From NCBI GenBank assembly GCA_949126835.1, contig OX421497.1, positions 2,348,271 to 2,412,270 on the forward strand: DNA of 64,000 nt, in the 5' to 3' direction. Position numbers and translations under genes: made by a program. Each line of letters starts with the position of its first letter. The first letter of the stretch is position 1. The stretch comes from Anisus vortex. Lineage: Eukaryota; Mollusca; Gastropoda; Planorbidae. Shown here piece after piece: positions 43,026 through 52,900 of this stretch. The notes under the pieces were generated by a model, which saw only the letters and a program-made list of their open reading frames with translations, was not told where the DNA came from and made no database searches.

Positions 43026-43030
43026 TAAAA

Positions 43031-43329
43031 GGCTGCCGCTATTCGGACCCGGGTCCCTTTAGCATGAAATGGCTATTCGGACCCGGCTTCAGTCAGAATT
43101 CCTTAAAACTCATAGAAAACATCAAAAAAGAGGGAAACAAACACAAAAAATGTTTGTTTTACCATATATATTATAAGAAGTAGCACAGAAAACACCAAAT
43201 CTATCCCTATCCTTTATAACCTAACCGATACTAACTATTACCAAAAATACTACAAATCCATCCCTAACCTATATAAACTAACCGATACTAATATTTATCA
43301 CTAAGTCTACCGGGTCCGAATAGCCACTT
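43031..43329. mobile_element. TIR element, about 300 bp
   Basis: GCTATTCGGACCCGG occurs at about 43030 and again at about 43072, and its complement CCGGGTCCGAATAGC ends the element at about 43314-43328. The interior contains two copies of TAACCGATACTAA-type words as in 30.3-30.4 kb. No coding sequence. Confidence 0.7.
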
Positions 43330-43394
43330 CTTTCTTAAAAGTATCCTTTTGACTTTAGCGGAAAAAAAAACTGGGTTTTCCAGCTAATGCTGAC

Positions 43395-43482
43395 GGTTCT
43401 CTGATGTGTACCTGACCTGTGTAGGGGTAAAGTAAAGGTTGTTGTGCATTGTACTGGCCACACAATCACCTAGTAATATATT
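43395..43482 (+). mobile_element. SINE family B fragment
   Basis: GGGGTAAAGTAAAGG, TGGCCACACAATCACCTAGT are family B body words; head and end are missing. Confidence 0.75.
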
Positions 43483-44596
43483 ATATAAATATATACCCGT
43501 AAGTAGCTGATATATATACAATGACATAATTCGCCATGCATTGAAGTAAGTATTTGAAGTTTGAGGCCTTGACTTGAGCCTACCTGTGTACTATGTACTA
43601 TCTGTGTACTATAGTAGTAGGCCCTATCCTATCCTATAGCCCTTTAGTATAGTCTATAGTATAGTAGGCTATAATAGGCATAGGCCCCGGCATAGGTTAA
43701 AAATTACCATCTCTTTTATTATATAGTGGACTATATAGCCTGGCCTAGTAACCTAGTCAGTATACATTTTTTTAAGGCCTACTATAGGCATAGCCGCCGC
43801 ATAGCTTATAGCCTATTGCGCATTGCGGCATAGCCTAGTAATTAGTAATGTAGTAATTAGTAATAGGCCTACCAATCATTGGCAATTGCATTTCATTAGG
43901 TCATTAGGCATTAGCATTAGCATGATTAGCGGCATTAGTCTTAGTTAGGGAAATTGTTTAAGCCTTTTACTAACTTTTAGGCCTAACCTAAGCCTAAGCC
44001 TAAGTAGACCTACTTTACTAAGGATTAAAAATATAAATTTTATACAAGTTTTAATTACAGATAGTTAAAAATCGCGTTTAATAATATTGTTTTTATTTTT
44101 TCTAAGCCTAAAAATCATTTGCAAGACATTTCATGACTTGATTCGTGCGAATTTGGCATGGATATTTCAAAATCGTTGCTTTAACACCCCAAAACTCGTG
44201 GGCTAACGCAGGTAAACAATTACCCTACCTAGATCTATTAGTTATTAAAGTTATTAGTATATTATATTAGTATTATAATATTAGTATTAGTAATTAGGCA
44301 TTGGGCTTACTACACTCACTACTATTATTACTATTATTAAAATTAAACTATTTATTTTATTACTTACTGTTAGTAACAGTGTTACTATTAAAATTACAAT
44401 TAGGCCTACAATATTAATATTCTATAGTCTATAGGCCTATTATTATTATTAATTTTATTACTACTGAGCTGAGCCTACTGACCTTCTCAGCCTACTAGGT
44501 TGTAGTACTAGCCTACTACTGTATTAACTTATAATTTATTAACTATTAATATTTAATAATATATTAACTTAACTACTTAACTGTTGTGTCTATAGT
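43483..44596. other. AT-rich stretch dense in TAGGCCTA words
   Basis: No gene is recognised. Words such as AGTAGGCCTA, ATAGGCCTAT and TAGCCTA recur many times between about 43600 and 44520. Confidence 0.6.
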
Positions 44597-45735
44597 AATT
44601 AATTAAGGAAGTGCCTATTCGTGCACCCGTGTACGGATAGTACACTCCGCATCGGAGTGTGCTATTCGTACACGGCATGCGCACTGATAATTAAATTCGA
44701 CTGCGCATTTCTTTTGCCCATTAAAAATATTTGACTGAGGATCTTAAATATATAGACTGCTAGTTTTAACGAAGTATTCCTGGCCTAGTGGTTAGAAACG
44801 TGCGCTCTTAAAAGAGGGAAGAGGTTCTACCCTGCGGTCAGCCGTTGTAATTTTTTTTTTTCAATTATAGTAGGCCTAAATCCAGTTGAACGCGAATGTT
44901 TTTTTATTTTTTTATTTACGGTACTCTTTTCTAATCTTGTTAGTCCGGGTTAAACTTGTAGTTTTGTTAAGTTAATTTCTTTGGCTTTTCTTTATGTATC
45001 ATAATGTAATCCTATCCTTATGCCTTATAGTTATAGGCCTACTAATAGATACCTTTGTTTATAAATGATAATATATATAAGCCAATATATATATATAGGC
45101 CTATATATAGGCTATATATATATAGGCCTATATGTACCGGTAGGCTATATATATGATTGCTTGATGTTCTGTTTCCGAGACTGAATAAAGTGTTGTGAAG
45201 AGATTTTACTGGTTTTGTTGTATGTTAGCCTATTGTCTTGGGTGGAGTATTGAGCAACATCATTAAGTCCGTATTAGTATTAGCCTGCTATTCTATTTGT
45301 GTGTAGGTTGGAATTAGGAATTCTTATCCTATAACCAAGGCAACTGGTAATTAAATCTTGACTTTTTTTTGGTTTAGTAGGCTAGGCTGTAGAACAAACA
45401 CTAAAAAAAATATTATTTTTTTTTACATGAAAGACCCGTTTGAATTATTTATAAATATAATGATAAACTATTATTAAAAAAAAACAACAGTAAAAGTAAT
45501 TTGCTAATTATTAAAAAAAAACAATCGCGTTCAACTGGATAGGCTATACTATAATTGAATTTTTAAAAAGTATAACTATTATAACTACGACTGACAGCAG
45601 GGTAGAACCTGTCCCCTCTTTATACAACATACAGCAAATAGTAATTCAGCGCTGGTTTTGAGGCACAGTCAATTATAATCATCACTGCGCATGTCGTGTA
45701 CGGATAGACCAGTAGAAAGTCACAGCCTTAATTAA
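44597..45735. mobile_element. Foldback element with long inverted arms carrying tRNA-like sequence
   Basis: The left arm (44597 to about 44930) and right arm (about 45480-45735) are inverse copies. Paired landmarks are TTAATTAAGG at both outer ends, GTACGGATAG, CATGCGCA, GGTTCTACCCTGC and CCAGTTGAACGCGA. Near 44783 the left arm reads TGGCCTAGTGGTTAGAAACG followed by GGTTCTACCC, like the A and B boxes of a tRNA-type pol III promoter; the right arm holds the B-box part in inverse. The left end also has a nested palindrome around CACTCCGCATCGGAGTG. No coding sequence. Confidence 0.7.
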
Positions 45736-46111
45736 TTTCCTTTTTGTTAAGCTATTCCAAATAACTAAGTAACTTAATTTTAACTTAAGTAACTAAGTAG
45801 GCCTACTATGAATAGGCTACTATGATGCCTATGAATCATAGTATAGTCATAGTAGCGCCTATCCATAGTCATTAGACTCGATAGTATAGTATGATAATAT
45901 GGCTTATGACAGTATCCAGTATCAGACAGTAGGTCTATGTCACACTATGTTATAATTTTATAATTTACCGGTATAATATTTATATTAATCAAAATAACTA
46001 AAATTACTTAATTGCCAAACAATATGGAACTCAATCAACTTGAGTTATAATTTTGTTATAAATTATAAAGTATAAGGTTATATGAGTAATAAATTGTTAT
46101 GAGTATTATAA
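45736..46111. other. No gene recognised
   Basis: AT-rich, with TAGGCCTAC and TACCGGTA words. Confidence 0.5.
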
Positions 46112-46140
46112 TAATAATAAGTATCAGGCTTGGCTAACAG
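46112..46140 (+). repeat. Left part of a 0.28-kb repeat, ending in the RTE target duplication
   Basis: AATAAGTATCAGGCTTGGCTAA and so on corresponds to 52168-52200. The repeat continues at 49322 beyond the RTE insertion. TTGGCTAACAG (46130-46140) is the left target duplication. Confidence 0.75.
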
Positions 46141-46186
46141 AACTCTGCCATAGCCGGTCCCAAGCCCGGATGAGAAAGGAGGAGGG

Positions 46187-47836
46187 TTGGGCGAGGGGGT
46201 AGCAACCCCTTCCCGTCAAACTACTACCGCTACAAAAACACAAACAAGGATCCTAACAGACAACTCGGTACTGGGAAAGGATGGACCTCCAGTCGGAGGT
46301 ACGATGATGTCGGGCAGTGAAAGCCAGCTACTGGAAGCTGCCAGGCAGACGGCCATCATCTCGACCAGGACCACAATAACTATCGGAACATGGAACGTCC
46401 GCACCATGTTTGAAGCTGGTAAAGCAGCACAAGTGGCGGTGGAGATGAGGAATTACAAGATTAGCATCCTCGGCATCAGCGAAGCCAGATGGACCGATTC
46501 CGGCCAGAAGAGGCTCACCACGGGAGAGCTACTCCTTTATTCAGGGCACGAGGATGAAAATGGACCACACACTCAGGGGGTGGCTATCATGCTCTCAAAG
46601 GCTGCCCAAGGAGCACTAATTGGTTGGGAGGCACATGGTCCAAGAGTCATCACTGCGTCTTTCAGAACAAAGAGGAAAAAGATCAACATGAATCTCGTTC
46701 AGTGCTATGCCCCTACTAACGATAGTGAAGACTGTACGAAAGACGAATTTTACGGTAGGCTGCAGAGCATCATTCAGAGGTTTCCTAGCAGAGACATAAC
46801 CATGTTGATTGGAGACCTTAACGCTAAAATAGGAGATGACAACACTGGTTACGAAGAGGTTATGGGTCGAGAGGGGCTGGGAGAGATGAGTGACAATGGA
46901 GAGAGGTTTGTAGATCTGTGTGCTGCAAACAGCCTTGTCATCGGCGGTAGCATCTTCCCCCATAGAAAGATACACAAAGTCACCTGGCTCTCACCAGACC
47001 TCCACACCGGAAACCAGATAGACCATATATGCATTTCCAAGAAGTTCCGGAGGTCCCTGCAAGATGTACGTGTTAGAAGAGGAGCGGACGTGGCTTCAGA
47101 CCACCACCTTCTTGTTGCACGTGTCAAGCTTAAACTTAAAAGGAATTGGGCAGTAGAATTAAACCAGCGAAAGAAGTTCAACACAATACTTCTCAGAGAC
47201 CCAACCAAACGCCAGGAATTCAAGCTGGCACTTGCAAACAAATTCCAAGTCCTGCAAGAAATAATTGATGAAGAGGAAGCAACAATAGACAAGGAGTGGA
47301 GGATAGTGGAAACAACAATAAAGACAGTTTGTCAAGAAGTATTGGGCCCACAGAAACGCAACCACAAGGAATGGATCTCAACGGTCTCCCTGAAGAAAAT
47401 AGAAAAGAGAAGAGAAATGAAGGCAGTACTAAACAGCAGCCGGACACGTGCAGAGAAGGCCAAGGCACAGGAACAATACACACAAGCAAACAAGAGTGTA
47501 AAGAAGAGCATCAAAGCCGACAAAAAGAATTATGCAGATGCTCTAGCTGCAGAAGCGGAGGAAGCAGCCAGAAATGGAAATATGAAAGACTTGTATACCA
47601 TCACCAAGAAGTTATCTGGAAAGTTTAGTAAACCTGAAAGACCGGTGAAAGATAAAGAAGGAAAGCAGATAATCGATGACGAAGGACAAAAGAGAAGATG
47701 GGTGGAATACTTTGAAGAGCTACTCAACAGACCAGCTCCACCAGACCCACCTGATATCCAGCCGGCAGACATAGACAAAGATAGACTGCAATGCACCTAC
47801 AAAGGAAGAAATACGCCAAGCCATCAAGAAGCTTAA
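46187..47836 (+). CDS. RTE-type LINE endonuclease and RT N-terminal region
   Basis: 549 codons. From about residue 60 an APE-type endonuclease is readable in order: GTWNVRTM, ISEARWT, CYAPTND, GDLNAKIG, NQIDHI and VASDHHLLVA. A Lys/Glu-rich linker follows, and the frame reaches the start of the RT region before running out at a frameshift near 47800. The endonuclease would nick target DNA for target-primed reverse transcription. The start codon is the first Met of a long frame and is not otherwise supported. Confidence 0.85.
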   Translation: MGEGVATPSRQTTTATKTQTRILTDNSVLGKDGPPVGGTMMSGSESQLLEAARQTAIISTRTTITIGTWNVRTMFEAGKAAQVAVEMRNYKISILGISEARWTDSGQKRLTTGELLLYSGHEDENGPHTQGVAIMLSKAAQGALIGWEAHGPRVITASFRTKRKKINMNLVQCYAPTNDSEDCTKDEFYGRLQSIIQRFPSRDITMLIGDLNAKIGDDNTGYEEVMGREGLGEMSDNGERFVDLCAANSLVIGGSIFPHRKIHKVTWLSPDLHTGNQIDHICISKKFRRSLQDVRVRRGADVASDHHLLVARVKLKLKRNWAVELNQRKKFNTILLRDPTKRQEFKLALANKFQVLQEIIDEEEATIDKEWRIVETTIKTVCQEVLGPQKRNHKEWISTVSLKKIEKRREMKAVLNSSRTRAEKAKAQEQYTQANKSVKKSIKADKKNYADALAAEAEEAARNGNMKDLYTITKKLSGKFSKPERPVKDKEGKQIIDDEGQKRRWVEYFEELLNRPAPPDPPDIQPADIDKDRLQCTYKGRNTPSHQEA

Positions 47837-47891
47837 AAGCGGAAAAGCACCTGGACCAGATGATATCCCTGCGGAGGCACTGAAAGCGGAC

Positions 47892-49316
47892 GTGGAGACT
47901 ACAGTAGAGCTCTTACACCCCCTCTTCCAAAAGATCTGGGAAGAGGAACAAGTCCCAACAGAGTGGAAAGAGGGACTACTCATTAAACTCCCTAAGAAAG
48001 GTAACTTGAGCACCTGCTCTAACTATAGAGGAATTACCCTACTATCAATCCCAAGAAAGGTGTTCAACAGGATTCTGCTTGGCAGAATGCAGGCTGCTGT
48101 CGATACGAAGCTGCGAGATCAGCAAGCTGGTTTCCGCAAGGATAGATCCTGCACTGACCAAATAGCTACACTGCGCATCATCCTGGAGCAGTCGCTCGAG
48201 TGGAATTCCCCCCTATATATCAACTTTATTGACTATGAAAAGGCTTTTGACAGCGTAGACAGGGAATCACTTTTGAAGCTGCTAAGACACTATGGGGTCC
48301 CTACAAAAATTACCTCTATAATTAAGAATTCCTATGAAGGATTGAAATGCAGAGTGATCCACAGAGGCCACCCAACAGAGGCATTCCAAGTACGGACGGG
48401 AGTGAGACAAGGCTGTTTACTGTCGCCATTTCTGTTTCTGCTAGCGATAGACTGGGTAATGAAGACATCAACATCGGATAAGCGTAATGGCATCCAGTGG
48501 ACGTTATGGTCACAACTAGACGATCTAGATTTCGCGGATGACCTGGCACTACTCGCACATACTCAGCAACAGATGCAGGAAAAGACCAACATTGTGACGG
48601 AAAACTCCACTCGCCTTGGCCTCAACATCCACAAAGGGAAGACCAAGTTCCTTAAGGTCAACGCAGAAAACACATCGCCTATCACTCTCAATGGTGAAGC
48701 GCTAGAGGAAATTGAAGAATTCACCTATCTAGGCAGCATCGTTAATAAGAAGGGTGGATCCGATGCCGATGTAAGGGCAAGAGTTGGCAAGGCCAGGACA
48801 GCCTTCCTCCAACTTAAGAATATCTGGAGCTCAAGAGAAATATCCCTGAAAACAAAGTTCAAGATCTTCAACTCAAACGAGAAGTCTGTCTTACTCTATG
48901 GTGCAGAGACTTGGAGGACCACAGCTACTAACACCAAGAAGATCCAGACTTTCATAAACTCATGTCTCAGGAGGATTATGCATATACGCTGGCCAGACAT
49001 GATCAGTAATGATGAGCTCTGGAGTCGCACAGGGCAACAGGCAGCCGATCTGGAGATCATGCAAAAAAGATGGAGATGGTTGGGGCACACACTCCGAAAA
49101 CCAGCATCCAACATCACCAGACAGTCCCTATCGTGGAACCCCCAAGGAAAGAGGAAGAGAGGCCGACCCCGTAACAGCTGGCGCCGAGACCTGGATGCAG
49201 ACGTCAAGAGAACAGGCCATTCATGGGGACAGTTGGAAAGACTCGCTCGGGACCGGGATGGCTGGAGAGCCCTTGTTGGTGGCCTATGCCCCGAGAGGGG
49301 TAGTAGGCGTAAGTAA
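47892..49316 (+). CDS. RTE-type LINE reverse transcriptase
   Basis: 474 codons from the first Met; the RT frame really begins near 47803, where TKEEIRQAIKKL follows the break in the preceding frame. RT blocks are NYRGITLLS, QAGFRKDRSC, YEKAFDSVD, GVRQGCLLSPFLF and FADDLALLA. The C-terminal part carries LLYGAETW and a basic KRKRGRPRNSWRRD segment, and the frame ends just before the GTAAGTAAG tail. No other stop is seen. Confidence 0.88.
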   Translation: METTVELLHPLFQKIWEEEQVPTEWKEGLLIKLPKKGNLSTCSNYRGITLLSIPRKVFNRILLGRMQAAVDTKLRDQQAGFRKDRSCTDQIATLRIILEQSLEWNSPLYINFIDYEKAFDSVDRESLLKLLRHYGVPTKITSIIKNSYEGLKCRVIHRGHPTEAFQVRTGVRQGCLLSPFLFLLAIDWVMKTSTSDKRNGIQWTLWSQLDDLDFADDLALLAHTQQQMQEKTNIVTENSTRLGLNIHKGKTKFLKVNAENTSPITLNGEALEEIEEFTYLGSIVNKKGGSDADVRARVGKARTAFLQLKNIWSSREISLKTKFKIFNSNEKSVLLYGAETWRTTATNTKKIQTFINSCLRRIMHIRWPDMISNDELWSRTGQQAADLEIMQKRWRWLGHTLRKPASNITRQSLSWNPQGKRKRGRPRNSWRRDLDADVKRTGHSWGQLERLARDRDGWRALVGGLCPERGSRRK

Positions 49317-49321
49317 GTAAG

Positions 49322-49590
49322 TTGGCTAACAGGCTTAGCATATATATACAGGTCAGACTACTTATTAGTGACTTATACAATATTTTTAGGAATGGAACTT
49401 TCTGCTCATAAGAAGTTAAATTAACTTCAAAATTAAGGTCTGCTATAAATGGTAGCCTATGGCTCATGGTGTGTAAATAATTTTTGCTCCCCATCCAAGT
49501 AGGAAAGTAGTCAAGGCCAGATTTGGTCCAAATTTAAGTAGGCTACAAAGCTTACTGCCAAGTAAGCACATAATTCATTCACCTGCCTTT
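49322..49590 (+). repeat. Right part of the 0.28-kb repeat
   Basis: 49335-49590 matches 52205-52452 at most positions (TTTTTAGGAATGGAACTTTC through AATTCATTCACCTGCC). The RTE element split this copy. Confidence 0.85.
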
Positions 49591-49909
49591 GTGTAAACAT
49601 GCACTTTAATCCTTCATTTTGGTGCCCAAGCTATTACATAAACCCACCATCTATCAGACGCAGACACGGCACAGTTAACACTTTTGGACAAACTGCCCGC
49701 CTCCCCTCCCAACCCAAAGTTTGGTTAAATATAAGACTCAGTTATATCCCTTCCATTTCTAGCTATGAACTATATATTATGTGAGCAGCCACACCCACTT
49801 TAGCAAAAAATAACCTAGTAATTTAAGTTAAAACTAACAAAAAATGCAATCATTATTTCCCAGACAGCTGGTTGGATGATAGCAGCTGCTTTTACATTCA
49901 TTTGCAATA
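49591..49909 (+). other. Sequence upstream of the methyltransferase gene
   Basis: Presumed promoter and 5' UTR. An in-frame TAG at 49880-49882 lies upstream of the ATG. No TATA box or other promoter element can be assigned. Confidence 0.4.
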
Positions 49910-52900
49910 ATGGAGCAAAGATTATGCAAATGGCCAGAAATAGAAACCATTCTCAAGTTTCTAATGGAGTACCAATGGATTCACAACACTCCAGTCACAG
50001 AGCTTTTCAAAAACAACATTATGTCATACATACCATCTGAAGTTTGTATAAAATACCTTAATATATATTGAAATGGCTAAGGCTTAAAATTCTTTGTACT
50101 TACATTTAGTTGTTTGTTTAAGTATTGTTATGGGGAATGGCGGCCAAGCGTCAGTTGGTGTACCGAAGGTCCTGGGTTTGAATCCTGGTGAAGGCTAGGA
50201 TTTTTCCTTGAGTTTGGAGGATGTCTCTGAGTCTACCCCAGCTCTGATGGATGTCTGACTTTCGTTAGGGTAAAGTAAAAGCAGCTTGGGATTGTGCTGG
50301 CCACACAAGCTCCTAGTATTTCACCAGGCCCCATGGATCAATTTGGTCTGACTGGATACTTTACTTTACTTAAAGTATTGTTACATCATTATTGACTACT
50401 TAAAGTATTGTTACATCATTATTGACATATGTCATTCATATTGTCTTTTTTTTTTCAAATATATTATTGTAAGCTTTTATTATTATTAATTTCTTGGCAT
50501 TAGTTCCTTTAATTTGTTTAAATAAATTCTCTTTATCTTTACAAAGATATTTTTAACTTTAGTATTAAACCATGAAACTTGCATTTACTCAATTTTGGGA
50601 CTTATTATTCGATTTGAGAGTGAAATATATATGGCCTAATATAATTGCTTTCTTTTTTTGTGTTGGAGACATTTTGTTTTTGATAAATCACCCACAGTTG
50701 GCAGATATTATGGAATTTCATTTATCATAAGATGGTTACCAAATCTCACCAATTGTTGACAGTCATATTTTTAACATATAAATATTTGTACTGTTTTTTA
50801 TGAAAATATGGGTGGGCAATTCTGGTTGACAGGAATACACTGCAGGCCCTGCTAGCCTCTTGGGGGGATACAAATTTACATTCTGAAAAAGGCTAACAGT
50901 GCGCTAACAGGAATTGAGCAATTAAACCTCACACGCGACCGCCCTATATTCGGCCAGCATAATGCTGGCCTCGGGCAGAGGTCAGGGCTAAGATGACTTC
51001 CTCATACCCTCCCTGCAATTTTGGTGCCTGGCCTACTGCCGCTTAGCTCAAAGGGAGAAATCGTAGTGGGGGACGGATATATATCAGCAGTCGACTCTTG
51101 AACAGTGTATCACAGCACCATCCTTACAGGACTCAAGAAAGAATGGTTTGTTCTATTTTCAATAGAGATGCATATTAAATGACCAAAACTACAACCCACA
51201 ACTTTTTTTTTAATAAAAAAGGGCAGCACATCAAAAAGGCACACAGACCCTGATCCCCTTCAATATGTGATACATTTTTTATAGAGTTTTATGTTTTATG
51301 TTTACTGACTTTTAATAAAAACATAATTTCTTTAATTACATTTCCAGTGGCTTCATCATCTTAACAATCTTTCTTATGAAGAATTGAACAAATTGCCTTT
51401 TTTGGGTATGGAAAGTAGCTTCAAGGTAAGAAAAGAAGGCACTTGGCTGAAGTATGAAATACTAGTTGCTATATTACTTACTTACCTGATGCCCACTCAA
51501 CCCTTTTGGGGTATGGGCCACCAACTATTGGTTTCCAGAAGCCTTTAACCCTGGACCAATTTTTCTATTTCATTGGAGGTGTAACTCATCTTTAAAATTT
51601 GCTGCCATCATGTTTGTTCTACTTTTCTTACAGAATCCTCAGTGGCCGCAAAGTTTACACTTGTTCATTCAGAAAGCAATTTTGCTGTCTTTGGACCGGA
51701 CGCCACCGCTGGACGTTGCTGAGACTGGCTTTGCTGCTGACATTGCAGATGGAATGAACCCAAAGAAGCGCCACGAGGTGGCAAGGATGGCGCCATACAT
51801 AGATAAGATTGTGCAAAGGACTGATTGTGACCTCATTGTAGATGTTGGATCTGGATTGGTAAATAGACAGACTGTCTTGGGTCTTAAAAATGCCAAAGTT
51901 TCTGAAAAATTTAAATAAGAAACATGCTCATGATTAACTTTAAAATATTTTGAAACTGTGGAGTTACCTTCCTATTTTACAGCAGTTGATAAGATTTCTA
52001 TGACATATATAACAATCTTCTGGAGAAAAAAAATATATCCTGGAAATCTACCAGAATTGTAAACTATTTCCTGCAGGCAAATTTTGTAAAAATATTCATT
52101 TTTTTAGTTAATTTCACGTAAGAGAAAAATATGTAAAGGCTCTAGCACCAGTTGGCAGAAGTTTTTTATAAGTACAATAAGTATAAGGCCCGGCTAAGGC
52201 TTAGCCTATACAGGCCAGGCTATTTAAAATTATTATTGACTTGTATAATATTTTTAGGAATGGAACTTTCTGCTCATAAGAAGTTAAATTCACTTCAAAA
52301 TTAAGGTTTGCTATAATAGTAGCCTATGGCTTATGGTGTGTTAATAATTTTAGCTCGCAATCCAAGCAGGAGAGTAGTCAAGGCCCGATTTGGTCCAAAG
52401 TAGGCTACAAAGCTTACTGCAAAGTAAGCACATAATTCATTCACCTGCCATATGAAAAATACCTTCTTAGGTCAACTGTGCATCTGTCTTGATAATAGAA
52501 AACTATGCGTTTAAAGACACAATTCAATCTAACAATTGTTGGAAATTTTATTCACGTCAAAGTCAAAACATATATTTTAGTAATAAAATCACCTATATCC
52601 GTATCTGTGAGAAAAAAAAATATGGCCTTTAAACAGGTTTAAATTTAGGGCTTCATAAAATTACCCCCCTCGGTTACTTGAAACTTATTATATTACATGC
52701 AGAAGAAGAAAGACCATAGAAAACTATAACAATTCAAAGTAAAGCAAAATGGAGTTAATTTAAAAAAAACAATAACAGCTCTGTGTTGTTTTTTCACTGC
52801 TTTTATTATTAGGTGTCATTTTTCCACACCGTCAGGGTTACCTGGATCATGTTCTACATCAGCAATATGGTCATAGAGTCCTGGGGCTTGAGGTCAATGA

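Larger units (their letters stand above)
46141..49321 (+). mobile_element. RTE-type LINE, nearly complete, 3.2 kb
   Basis: An exact 11-bp duplication TTGGCTAACAG flanks it (46130-46140 and 49322-49332). It has a short GC-rich 5' region, an endonuclease-RT reading frame broken once, and a tail GTAAGTAAG. The only lesion seen is a single frameshift near 47800. Clear duplication and few lesions mean it is young. Decayed relatives lie at 33927-34728 and 51477-51572. Confidence 0.9.

Noticed and set aside
44770..44850. Possible tRNA gene
   Set aside because: A-box and B-box words are present, but no cloverleaf with paired acceptor and T stems can be folded; it is part of a foldback element arm.
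46616..47292. Minus-strand frames of 119 and 147 codons
   Set aside because: Antisense shadows of the RTE endonuclease ORF.
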